From assembly GCA_032718475.1 (NCBI GenBank), contig JAUCBJ010006701.1:1-64000 (forward strand): a stretch of 64,000 nucleotides of DNA, read 5' to 3'. Source of the stretch: Nemertoderma westbladi (lineage: Eukaryota; Xenacoelomorpha; Nemertodermatida; Nemertodermatidae). Positions 1-8,394 of the stretch are shown in pieces; within the stretch, counting starts at the first letter, position 1; every line of letters starts with the position of its first letter. Below the pieces are notes generated by a model. The model had not been told where the DNA came from. It was given only the letters and a program-made list of their open reading frames with translations, and ran no database searches. The translations under genes and the position numbers were made by a program.

Positions 1-2
1 AC

Positions 3-596
3 CCCAATCCCTTTATTACAGGAAATATTTTACCCGGTAATTCAAATTCAAATAATAATATTAATTCAAATATTCAGAATAATTCAAATAATTCGAATAA
101 TAATTTAAATTTTGAAAATAATAATAATTCTAATTTAAATAATTTAAATAATAATCCCGTTTCAAATTCTAATAATTTAATTGATTTAACAAATAATATT
201 GGGAATGGTGCTATTAATGTGAACGTGTCAGACGTGTATAGCCCGGCAGACGGCGGCCTGGTAGGCCACGTAGTTAGTAGGCAGGAAGTGGCGGGGTTGA
301 GCCAACCCAACGGCGGCCTGGCAGGCCACGTAGTTGGTAGGCAGGAGGTAGTGGGGTTGAGCCAACCCGAGGTGGGCCTGGTAGGCCACGCAGTAGTAGA
401 GAGAGAGGCGGGGGTGAATAGACCCAGCCGTAGTAGAGACAGTGTGTCGACTAGAGAGGGGTGTAGAAGTGGAGTAAGAGATAGTGAAGTTAGATGTGGC
501 GAGTGGGGGGGGGGGGGGGGGGCAACGGGCGCCCCACCACATAAGATTAGTGGCGAGAGAGGGGGGGGCAGAGAATGCCCCACAAGAGGGGTGTAG
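3..596 (+). pseudogene. BEL-A ORF1, C-terminal part (copy 1, broken at a G-run)
   Basis: The frame is open from the window edge, so the N-terminus lies outside. It reads an Asn-rich, low-complexity tract (to about 220), then three imperfect repeats with core GLVGHVVSRQ or GLAGHVVGRQ, then a Gly-rich stretch translated from an 18-G run at 505-522. It ends at a stop at 594-596, and the family's C-terminal sequence continues in the 633 reading. Copy 2 has the same order of Asn-rich region, GLVGHVV repeats and G-run. The block around the G-run is duplicated in copy 1 (about 470-600 and 590-700). ORF1 is not assignable to a known family; its place before gag suggests a structural or RNA-binding accessory protein, which is inference. 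Confidence 0.6.
505..522 (+). repeat. G18 homopolymer in ORF1
   Basis: Eighteen consecutive G lie in the Gly-coding part of ORF1. The matching place in copy 2 holds G13 at 12511-12523. The reading frame differs on the two sides of such runs, so run length decides the frame. Confidence 0.9.
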
Positions 597-632
597 AAGT
601 GTAGTAAGAGGTAGTGAAGTTGGAAGCGCCGG

Positions 633-1238
633 TTGGGGGTGGGGGGGGCTACGGGCGCCCCACCACGAGAGATTAGTGCCGAGAGGGGGGGTGGGGCAGA
701 GAGTGTCCCACAGGCGTCGGCGGATAATGCGCGGGCCGAATTAGGTAAACCGCAACACCCGGCGACGGAGAGTAATAGGGGGATTGCGAGTATCCCCAGC
801 GGCGTGCGATCGAGCAGAGAGAGACAGGTTGACGTCGCGAGAGGGCGGGCGACGGAACGTCGAGCCCAGTCAGAAGAGAGAAGATTAGTAGAGTTTAACA
901 GAGATGTCGAGGAGAGAAGAAGATTAGTAGAGTTTAGCCGAGAGGTCGAAGAGAGAAGAAGTGGGGATAATAGAAGAGTCGTTGCTAGGAGCAACCAGAG
1001 TGCGAGGACGGATAGCGAGCCATCGATAGAAGAGATTGAGTTAGAGAGTCAGAGGGGTCGAACTTCGGGAGATTGCCGTCGCCCCGGAGAAATGCACCGC
1101 ACGCCAAGAGAGGGGTACAGGACGTACAGTTACGAAGAAGAGAACAGGAGAGGGGATCGAGGGAAACTTCCCGACGTGATGTGGCTGCCGATCGAGAGTA
1201 CGGTAGTCGCGGGGAGATTCAAGATTCGCGAAGAATAA
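633..1238 (+). CDS. BEL-A ORF1 C-terminal segment (copy 1)
   Basis: A 201-codon frame rich in Arg and Glu, colinear with the end of ORF1 in copy 2 (12524-13077): both contain SADNARAE, TESNRGIASIPSG and SRERQVDVARGR. The listed ATG is simply the first Met after the upstream stop; the natural protein probably reads through from the Asn-rich part. Its stop lies exactly 20 nt before the ATG of ORF2, the same spacing as in copy 2. There is no recognisable domain. The composition suggests a disordered basic/acidic protein. Function unknown. Confidence 0.55.
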   Translation: MGVGGATGAPPREISAERGGGAESVPQASADNARAELGKPQHPATESNRGIASIPSGVRSSRERQVDVARGRATERRAQSEERRLVEFNRDVEERRRLVEFSREVEERRSGDNRRVVARSNQSARTDSEPSIEEIELESQRGRTSGDCRRPGEMHRTPREGYRTYSYEEENRRGDRGKLPDVMWLPIESTVVAGRFKIREE

Positions 1239-1548
1239 ACTTCGGTTCGGAAGGGCACATGCAGACTGCAGGACATACTGTAGGCCTTACTGCACATACT
1301 ATTATAGGCCATGCTGAGAGAGATAGAGTAGGCGATAGGGTAGCGCGAACAACGGGATTAAACCCGGAAGTCGCGGAGTACATACCGGTAGGTAGGCGAG
1401 AAGTAGATAGGCCTATATCGGTATTGGTACAGCAGCATGACTATAATACACAGGAACATAACATATATCCAGGGGAGGGGAGAGTTATTGTAGATAGATG
1501 TATCGGCCCCAATATATTAACATCAACCCCAGTACCAAACATACCGGC

Positions 1549-1577
<29 letters not shown>
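1549..1577 (+). repeat. G29 homopolymer in gag
   Basis: Twenty-nine consecutive G, against nine at the same place in copy 2 (13385-13393). It encodes poly-Gly and moves the frame of gag. This is a slippage hotspot and may also be a place of assembly error. Confidence 0.9.
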
Positions 1578-1579
<2 letters not shown>

Positions 1580-2116
1580 AGGGTGACATTCCCCCATCAC
1601 AATATCAACAATATACCCCAATAGGAGCAAGAACATCGAACCCCTTGGACGAGAATAGGTCGTGCGACACGGAAATATGGAGGGGGCCGTTACCCCCAAT
1701 GATATATCCGACGCAACAAATAAAATCAACAACAGATAGGACGAACGGACCGCACCCAATAGGAGAGTCTGTACAACATCCATCGAACCCATTGGAAGCG
1801 CAAGCGATGGGAATGGCCACATTAATCGATGCATTAAAGACCAGGATCGAGTTACCACCAGTCGAGCCATTTAAATTCGACGGAAGTAGGCCGGAAGAAT
1901 ACCTGCAGTTTCGGCGCATGTACAGCAACGAGATATTAAGTAAGAACTTGACGCAGGCGGAGTGCCTAAAATATCTGCAAGTATATACAGGAGGCCCAGC
2001 ATACGACATCGTGAGGCAATACCAGGGCATCGAGGGCGGCTTCACGACAGCATGGCGGGCGTTAGATAGGGAGATACGGGCACCCGGCCAAGATCATCCG
2101 GCAGACCCTGAGAGGC

Positions 2117-2127
2117 ATAACATCGGA
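2117..2127 (+). repeat. 11-bp target site duplication, left (ribozyme array)
   Basis: ATAACATCGGA here recurs at 3739-3749, flanking the inserted array. Copy 2 has one uninterrupted counterpart (ataacatcggg) in gag, so the duplication marks the insertion. Confidence 0.9.
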
Positions 2128-2199
2128 TTATACATTTTATTATAGGAAGGGATCTAGTGGTTGTAGTCTCGGCTTCCGCCTCGAGGTCCCAGGTTCGAA

Positions 2200-2253
2200 T
2201 CCGACACCATGCTGATGAGACCCAGTAAGGTCGAAACGCGTACGTGGTTTGGA
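2200..2253 (+). ncRNA. Hammerhead ribozyme 1 (type I)
   Basis: Core CTGATGA at 2212-2218, stem II GACC/GGTC with loop CAGTAA, then GAAA at 2233-2236. A minimal stem III AC-GC-GT is followed by the cleavage triplet GTA (cleavage expected after 2242). Stem I pairs CCATG with CGTGG (one wobble), then an internal loop, then TCC with GGA. The tiny stem III is typical of hammerheads of Penelope elements and retrozymes, which are thought to work as dimers. Confidence 0.85.
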
Positions 2254-2564
2254 GAGATATGAGATATTAATTTCAAGAAAAAATACGCGATTCTTAAAAA
2301 AATTTGTACACTACCCGGTTAAAAAGTACGCATGTGATGGGATTAGTCCTACAATTGCGCCAATAAAAGATAAGTTATTTTCGGTAAAATAAACTTATCA
2401 TTCGAGGTTAAGACCCCTAGATCCCTTCCTATAATAAATGTATAATAACAAACACCTCGAAAAATACAGCTTGCCAACACATTGTTACTATCAATAATAA
2501 AAAATCAGGGGCTAATAAAATGGCAGCTGGCTTTGAAATTAATACTCCATATCTCAAGAACCTG

Positions 2565-2617
2565 TGGCCTAGTGGTTGTAGTCTCGGCTTCCGCCTCGAG
2601 GTCCCAGGTTCGAATCC
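2565..2617 (+). promoter_or_regulatory. Internal pol III promoter (A and B boxes), retrozyme unit 2
   Basis: A box TGGCCTAGTGG at 2565-2575 and a perfect-consensus B box GGTTCGAATCC at 2607-2617, spaced as in tRNA genes. The last three bases of the B box also form the distal part of hammerhead stem I. Unit 1 keeps only the B box (2192-2202). Confidence 0.75.
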
Positions 2618-2668
2618 GACACCACGCTGATGAGACCCAGTAAGGTCGAAACGCGTACGTGGTTTGGA
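2615..2668 (+). ncRNA. Hammerhead ribozyme 2 (type I)
   Basis: Core CTGATGA at 2627-2633, stem II GACC/GGTC, GAAA, ACGCGT minimal stem III, cleavage expected after GTA at 2657. Stem I CCACG/CGTGG is perfectly paired, extended by TCC/GGA across an internal loop. Confidence 0.88.
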
Positions 2669-2979
2669 GAGATATGAGATATTAATTTCAAGAAAAAATA
2701 CGCGATTCTTAAAAAAATTTGTACACTACCCAGTTAAAAAGTACGCATGTGATGGGATTAGTCCTACAATTGCGCCAATAAAAGATAAGTTATTTTCGGT
2801 AAAATAAACTTATCATTCGAGGTTAAGACCCCTAGATCCCTTCCTATAATAAATGTATAATAACAAACACCTCGAAAAATACAGCTTGCCAACACATTGT
2901 TACTATCAATAATAAAAAATAAGGGGCTAATAAAATGGCAGCTGGCTTTGAAATTAATACTCCATATCTCAAGAACCTG

Positions 2980-3032
2980 TGGCCTAGTGGTTGTAGTCTC
3001 GGCTTCCGCCTCGAGGTCCCAGGTTCGAATCC
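2980..3032 (+). promoter_or_regulatory. Internal pol III promoter, retrozyme unit 3
   Basis: A box TGGCCTAGTGG at 2980-2990 and B box GGTTCGAATCC at 3022-3032, same spacing as in unit 2. Confidence 0.75.
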
Positions 3033-3083
3033 GACACCACGCTGATGAGACCCAGTAAGGTCGAAACGCGTACGTGGTTTGGA
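3030..3083 (+). ncRNA. Hammerhead ribozyme 3 (type I)
   Basis: Core CTGATGA at 3042-3048 with stem II, GAAA and stem I identical to copy 2. Cleavage expected after GTA at 3072. Confidence 0.88.
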
Positions 3084-3393
3084 GAGATATGAGATATTAA
3101 TTTCAAGAAAAAATACGCGATTCTTAAAAAAATTTGTTCACTACCCGGTTAAAAAGTACGCATGTGATGGGATTAGTCCTACAATTGCGCCAATAAAAGA
3201 TAAGTTATTTTCGGTAAAATAAACTTATCATTCGAGGTTAAGACCCCTAGATCCCTTCCTATAATAAATGTATAATAACAAACACCTCGAAAAATACAGC
3301 TTGCCAACACATTGTTACTATCAATAATAAAAATCAGGGGCTAATAAAATGGCAGCTGGCTTTGAAATTAATACTCCATATCTCAAGAACCTG

Positions 3394-3446
3394 TGGCCTA
3401 GTGGTTGTAGTTTCGGCTTCCACCTCGAGGTCCCAGGTTCGAATCC
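3394..3446 (+). promoter_or_regulatory. Internal pol III promoter, retrozyme unit 4
   Basis: A box TGGCCTAGTGG at 3394-3404 and B box GGTTCGAATCC at 3436-3446. Two substitutions between the boxes compared with unit 3 (gtttcgg, ccacct). Confidence 0.75.
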
Positions 3447-3497
3447 GACACCACGCTGATGAGACCCAGTAAGGTCGAAACGCGTATGTGGTTTGGA
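3444..3497 (+). ncRNA. Hammerhead ribozyme 4 (type I)
   Basis: Core CTGATGA at 3456-3462. One change in stem I (TGTGG instead of CGTGG) turns a G-C pair into a G-U pair, so pairing is kept. Cleavage expected after GTA at 3486. Confidence 0.83.
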
Positions 3498-3738
3498 GAG
3501 ATATGAGATATTAATTTCAAGAAAAATTACGCGATTCCTAAGTTTGTACACTACCCGGTTAAAAAGTACGCATGTGATGGGATTAGTCCTACAATTGCGC
3601 CAATAAAAGATAAGTTATTTTCGGTAAAATAAACTTATCATTCGAGGTTAAGACCCCTAGATCCCTTCCTATAATAAATGTATAATAACAAACACCTCGA
3701 AAAATACAGCTTGCCAACACATTGTTACTATCAATAAT

Positions 3739-3749
3739 ATAACATCGGA
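3739..3749 (+). repeat. 11-bp target site duplication, right (ribozyme array)
   Basis: ATAACATCGGA, identical to 2117-2127. The interrupted gag frame resumes directly after it. Confidence 0.9.
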
Positions 3750-5685
3750 TGGCCTACAGGATAATCCCGTTAGCATAAAGACCTTTGCGAACAAGGTCGA
3801 GAAGGCGTTAATCGTACTGAAGACGCTAGACGCACCATACGAACTCAACGCGTCTAACAACATCACCACGATAGCGCAGGCACTGCCGATCTGGCTGCGG
3901 AGAAAGTGGAGGAAGATCGCCTTCTCCACTCGAGAGAAGAAAGGTGCGGAACCGGGCCTAGAAGAAATGTCGAGCTTCCTAAACTATGAAGCCGAATTAA
4001 TTACAGACCCAGTCTATAGTGAGGATAGTTTGGGGAAGGCACCAAAGACCGAATACAACAGGCCTGGACCCGAACATAATCCGACGGATCCATTCTCAAG
4101 AGTAAGAGAGTCGCTACCACACGCGGCCACACAGGGGGCTACAAGCCCACAGTTAGCTGGGAGTAGGGCCACACCGTGGCAGGGACAGAAAGAAAATAAC
4201 ACCATAAATAAACACAATCCCAACATACCCAGTAGGCCGAGTACAGACAACCAAAACACTAAATCGGTACATATAAACCTACGCGCGATACGTGAGGGAC
4301 TATACAGGGAACGCTATAATCCAGGATTCGAATGTCAATTACACCGGGACGGAACCCATAAGACCAGGAGTTGTAAGCACTGGCAAGCGTTGCCCAAACA
4401 AGATCGTGTAGCCTACACAGACGCAAACGGACTATGTCATCGATGTGTGGTAGAAGGACACAGACCCGGAGAGTGTAGAGAAACAGCAGCAAGAGAGGAG
4501 GAGACTGGAGGCCAAACAATGGCTACAAGCATGACAGAAGAGGAGAAGAAGAGAAAAGTACTACTCGGGGTAGTACCAGTAAAGATATCAGGAGAGGGCG
4601 GTCGATCAGTAACGACATTAATGCTGGTCGACAGCGGAGCAGCCTTCACGCTGGTGGAGAACTGGGTGGCCGAAGAGATAGGGCTAAAGACGAGGCCGAA
4701 TAGAATGGCGGTAACTACCGTCTCGAGTAAAGATGAGGTCCTGGAGACGAGGACGGGGCGGTGCAGGATAGCAGCGATTGCACCGGGATGCGACTATGGG
4801 GCGACGATCGACCCCATCCACGTCATAGAATCGATAAATATCAACGCCAGGCGACCAACCAACATTGAGGTCGAGCAGTATAGATTCCTGGACGGTATCG
4901 ATTTCTCAATACCAAAGGTGGACGTTAGGAAGGTGTCCATTATAGTAGGAATGGACTGCCCGACGGCCCACGAGAGAACACGGACGGTCTTCGGCGAAGA
5001 CAGGCAGCGGGACCCGACGGCGATCCTCACGCCGTTCGGATGGACGCTTAGCGGCCCAGTTAAAACCAAGATCCCATGCAGTGTGACAGAGACATCAGGG
5101 TGCATGTTACCAGGCACCGTAGACACAGAGGACGAAGATAAGAAGCCGGAGGAGATAGTAGAGCCAGACAGGAAAGTAACAATAAGAGAGTGGGCGGAGG
5201 ATAATAGACTTCCCAGCGGGTGTCGGTGTGGGGATGGAGGGGAGCGGACGGCGGGGTGTCCGGGGGACAACACTCCGGAGGAGTGTCCGGTGAAGTGTCA
5301 GGAGGACAATAGTCCGGAGGGGTGTCCGGGGGAGTGTCCGGAGGAGACGCCGGTCCGGTTGAGAGGCGTGCCGACGGGGGGGAGGTCGAGAGGGGGGGCA
5401 GGATGGAGAGGGGTAGGACTGCTGTTGTACCTTCTGTTCTGCCTGTTCTTTCACTTTCTATTCATTCCGCCACTGGGAGATAACAAGGAGGGAGATGGCA
5501 TTTTGATGCCAGGAGACGAGATGGTTAAGAAGGCGGCGGAGAGACCCGATTTTGGGGTGGCGGAAGAGGGAGAGCCAATTCCTGGTCAGTTGGAGTTGGC
5601 GAGGAGAGCGTGGCGAAGAGTAAGAGGACGTATAGGAGGGCAGTGGGAGAGTGCCTACTGGAAGAAGGGGCACCTTAGAGTTTAG
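3742..5685 (+). pseudogene. BEL-A ORF2 gag C-terminal part plus aspartic protease (copy 1)
   Basis: The gag frame resumes after the array (LQDNPVSIKTF) and stays open to 5685, so this piece alone is undamaged. It contains a zinc-binding stretch (CHRCVVEGHRPGEC), then the BEL-type retropepsin with the catalytic motif LMLVDSGAAFTLV near 4619-4657 and the downstream VSIIVGMDCPTAH and LTPFGWTLSGP blocks. After the protease come Cys-Pro repeats (5250-5350), a hydrophobic segment near 5420-5480 (GLLLYLLFCLFFHFLF) and a tail RIGGQWES shared with copy 2. RT, RNase H and integrase are absent. The protease would mature gag inside the particle. The hydrophobic segment is absent from copy 2 and may be fortuitous. 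Confidence 0.8.
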
Positions 5686-7009
5686 TCGTCCAAGGTTTTG
5701 GACTGAGGGGGGTGGGAATGAGGGCGAGACGCCCTTCCCACATATAAATAATTATTTAATTAAAAATAAGATAAGTTAGTAGAAGTAGTAAAGGTTAGTA
5801 AGTAGAGAGGTTAGAAGGCGGCGGAGTATAGGGAGTGTGGTATAAACATACCAGGGAGTAGAGGGTACGTAGTACCAGGAGATAAGTTAGAAGAAGTAAG
5901 TAGGTTAGAAGGCGGCGGGGTAAGGGAGTGTGGCATATTGTCATGCCACGAGTAGTAGTAGGGGGGTCGTGGGCACCGGAAGCGCCACGTAGAAAGGAGT
6001 AGTAGTAGGGGGGTCGTGGGCACCGGAAGCGCCACGTAGAAAGTAGTAGTGGTAGAGAGGTTGTGGGCACCATAAGCGCCACGTAGAAAGTAGTAAGAGA
6101 GGGGTTGTGGGCACCGGAAGCGCCACGTAGAAAGTAGTAGCGGAGAGTGGTTGTGGGCACCGGAAGCGCCACGTAGAAAGTAGTAGCAGAGAGTGGTTGT
6201 GGGCACCGCAAGCGCCACGTAGATAGAGGTATTAGTGGAGGTGGAGATGTAGATAGAGTAGAGTAGTGGAGAGGGCACATAGGGTGCCAGGTAGTAGAGT
6301 GGTAGAGACGGGCACATAGGGTGCCAGGTAGTAGAGTTAGAGAGGTAGTTGAGTAGTAGAGAGGGCACATAGGGTGCCAGGCAGTAGAGTAGTAGAGGCG
6401 GGCACATAGGGTGCCAGCTAGTAGAGTTAGAGATAGTAGAGAGTTAGTAGAGTTAGAAAGATAGTAGCAGAGTAGAAGTAGTAGTAGAATGGTTGTGGGC
6501 ACCACAAGCGCCACGTAGTATGAAGAGTTGGTTGAATTAGTCAGAGATTAGTGAAAGAGTTAGTAAGAGTTAGCAGAGAGTAGAGTTAGTAGTTAGTAGA
6601 GTTAGGAGTTAGTTAGAGTTAGAGAAGTTAGATAGTTAGCAAGTTAGACCTTAGATAAGGTAGATAGTATGATAGCACAGGGGTAGCATTAGAGGTCAGG
6701 GCCTTAGAGAGTGGCAGGGAGTAGAGAGGAGATAGTGAAAGGAGCTGTTGGCGAGAGAGAAGAGTGCGATTCAGGTGTGGGGAGAGGGCAAGAGCGAGTT
6801 GAGTCAGAGAGCGGAGTTAGAGTGGTGAGAGTGTTGGGGAAACAAAAATTGTGTGAGAGAAGCGCACGATCGGCCCGACACGAGACGCCAGAGGGTAGTG
6901 ACATCATACCCATAGGGAGCGGCCTGGAAAGCCGACTCCAAGAAAATAATCCCACCCCACACCCGATACTAGATCGGGATCCAGCGGAATTGTAGCGCAC
7001 TTTAGGTGG
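5686..7009 (+). repeat. Noncoding 3' region of BEL-A copy 1 with hairpin array
   Basis: No credible gene. After the stop comes a conserved block (TCGTCCAAGGTTTTGGAC, then a purine-rich part and CGAGACGCCCTTCCCAC) shared with copies 2 and 3. From 5837 to 6512 small palindromes recur in AGTAGTAG-rich spacers: one GGTACGTAGTACC, TGGCATATTGTCATGCCA, seven GTGGGCA(N)GCGCCAC types with different loops, and four GGGCACATAGGGTGCC. From about 6800 the sequence again matches the 3' untranslated part of copy 2. Confidence 0.7.
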
Positions 7010-7038
7010 ATGCTATCTTCTCACCGGGAAGATAGCAT
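7010..7038 (+). other. Conserved hairpin before the polypurine tract (copy 1)
   Basis: ATGCTATCTTC at 7010-7020 and GAAGATAGCAT at 7028-7038 form a perfect 11-bp stem with a 7-nt loop. The same stem is kept in copies 2 and 3. Confidence 0.85.
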
Positions 7039-7047
7039 GGGGGGGAG
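7039..7047 (+). other. Polypurine tract (copy 1)
   Basis: GGGGGGGAG sits directly before the TG of the 3' LTR, where plus-strand DNA synthesis would be primed. Confidence 0.75.
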
Positions 7048-7576
7048 TGTTAGCTTATCCAATTCCGCTAACACCCCATAAAGTGAGCCGTTAAGCAATA
7101 TTGGGAGCACGAGGTTGATTACCCAACCTCGTGTCACCCCAATAAAGTGGGAAGGAGAAACGCACAATAGGGGTCAGGGGTTACACCCCTGACAGAGGGA
7201 GAATAGCAGGAGTGAAGGGAAACACTCCAAAGGGCGCCAACAAGGTTATTAGCCAATGGGGGGAAGGCACCGGCTAGGTACTGTAACAACGGCCAAACCG
7301 TGCAATATATATTACCGGTCGATGCAACATTCATTCAGTTTACTCAGTCAGTTCAGTAGGGTGGAACGGTGACTTCTATCACCGTCCGCTACTGCCATCA
7401 CATGTAATACTTATCTACCGGTAACCGTGCCATTCAACTGTGCTATATCAACTATATTATACCTTTATACATATTACCGAACATCAGAACTCTTAACGAA
7501 CCTTTTCATATACACGGCGGGGACGCGTAGATAGAAAACCCAAACGGATAAATCGGGATCCGTAGATCCCGTCACA
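7048..7576 (+). repeat. 3' LTR of BEL-A copy 1
   Basis: Starts TGTTAGC and ends GTCACA. Carries a 10-bp perfect hairpin CACGAGGTTG/CAACCTCGTG (7108-7117, 7124-7133), a TATA-like CAATATATATT near 7303 and a hairpin CGGGATC/GATCCCG (7554-7571) near its end. Clearly homologous to the LTRs at 9555, 20623 and 41977 but the most diverged of the four. Confidence 0.9.
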
Positions 7577-8113
7577 GGGTGGGTGTCGCAATGGAGTCAG
7601 ATATGAGGCCCATCACCCATATCTACTCTGGCACACATGACCCACCATTGGCTGTTGCAGCTCATCTGCTGGGTCATGCCCTGTACCCCTGCTGCCAGGT
7701 GCAGGTCGCAGTGAAGTGCACTCAGAGTGGACATGAGAACACTCTACTCCTGACCAGCCATTGGTAGATCACCATCTGCCTGGTCAGGCCATATACCCCT
7801 GCAGCCAAGTATATGGGTCCTTAATCCAGGACCAAGGGCATCCTTATCCCAGAACGAAGGGGGTCCTAGTTACAGGACCAGATTTGCCCTAGTATGAGGG
7901 TCTATGCAGCTACAGGTGGCACCTCCTTTATGCTGCATACATGGAGGTGGCAAGTTTTCTTGATCAATGACCTAGAATACCTGACCTGACCTGACCTGAT
8001 CTACATACTAAACATCTTAGCAGCTTAGCATAATACATCCACATGTAAGGCGACTGACTGCCTTATATAAAGCTTGGAGGTAGTAGGCTTGACTGTCTCC
8101 ATCCTCATGGCGT
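7577..8113. other. Intergenic sequence without recognised gene
   Basis: Contains short local repeats (CCTGACCTGACCTGACCTGA near 7980, repeated 'aggaccag' and 'taccccTGC' words) but no ORF or domain I can name. Confidence 0.6.
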
Positions 8114-8380
8114 TCATATACCTCTAATGACGATGGATGGGGATTTATGAAATGAGCAGGGGTTATATTTAGTTGCACCCCCTGTCGATGCTACAAAACG
8201 CCGAAGGCAGAGCATAAAGCTTTGCATGTCTGGATGATCGACAACATCAAGATACACTGCTTTAGTTGTAAAGCATGTAAATATTATCGCACAGCGTTTA
8301 TATGTATGGTAGCCCCTGCATACACTAAAGGGGCCAAACATATTCACACCAGTGGATGTGAAGGCTGGCTTACCTATTAA
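8114..8380 (-). pseudogene. BEL/Pao integrase fragment (third BEL family)
   Basis: The minus-strand translation reads KPAFTSTGVNMFGPF and then IIFTCFTTKAVYLDVV and SFMLCLRRFVA, the signature of the BEL/Pao integrase core around the first catalytic Asp. That position reads Asn here (GVNMFGPF instead of GVDxFGP). The fragment is about 85 residues, without the rest of pol. It belongs to a family different from BEL-A and BEL-B. It abuts the left arm of the inverted repeat. A dead relic. Confidence 0.8.
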
Positions 8381-8394
8381 TAAAACCTAAATAA

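Larger units (their letters stand above)
1259..2127 (+). pseudogene. BEL-A ORF2 gag N-terminal part (copy 1, disrupted)
   Basis: Starts with MQTAGHTVG, matching MQTVGHTVG of copy 2. A 29-G run at 1549-1577 (G9 in copy 2) changes the frame, and downstream the reading continues in the frame of 1498-2145. This part contains the BEL gag core with FKFDGSRPEEYLQFRR and CLKYLQVYTGGPAY. An extra base near 2072 (gatagggagat versus gatagggaat in copy 2) shifts the frame again just before the ribozyme array enters at 2128. Gag would form the particle and package element RNA in the cytoplasm. As it stands the coding sequence is interrupted three times (G-run, frameshift, insertion). Confidence 0.8.
2128..3738 (+). 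mobile_element. Retrozyme-like tandem array with four hammerhead ribozymes and pol III boxes
   Basis: A 1611-bp insertion in gag, flanked by 11-bp duplications. It consists of about four tandem units. Hammerhead cleavage positions fall after 2242, 2657, 3072 and 3486, giving monomers of 415, 415 and 414 nt. Each full unit has a tRNA-like head (A box TGGCCTAGTGG, B box GGTTCGAATCC), a type I hammerhead directly after the B box, and a noncoding body. The left end begins with an inverted copy of the unit tail (2128 to about 2157 is the reverse complement of the tagatcccttcc to tgtataa segment), a head-to-tail flip like those known from Penelope-type insertions. There is no ORF. Tandem hammerhead monomers with short target duplications match metazoan retrozymes; the pol III head is SINE-like. 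Confidence 0.85.
1..7576 (+). mobile_element. BEL/Pao LTR retrotransposon, family BEL-A copy 1 (5' end outside window)
   Basis: The stretch holds, in order, the end of ORF1, a broken ORF2 (gag plus aspartic protease), a hairpin-rich noncoding stretch, a polypurine tract and a 3' LTR. Content and order match the complete copy at 9555-21163. Reverse transcriptase, RNase H and catalytic integrase are missing between the protease and the conserved 3' region, and the exonuclease-like third ORF found in the other two copies is also absent. A ribozyme array is inserted in ORF2 at 2128-3738. The 3' LTR differs in length and sequence from that of copy 2 (529 versus 541 bp), so this copy is another subfamily or older. 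The 5' LTR lies outside the window, so its target duplication cannot be checked. Confidence 0.85.

Noticed and set aside
74-994. 306-codon minus-strand ORF
   Set aside because: Antisense shadow of ORF1; Leu/Pro/Ser-rich composition arises from complementing Asn-rich, Arg/Glu-rich and G-rich coding sequence.
5795-6514. Minus-strand ORFs of 198 and 239 codons (repeats of STWRFRCPRPP type)
   Set aside because: They are translations of the hairpin array in the noncoding part of BEL-A copy 1 and have no counterpart in copies 2 and 3.
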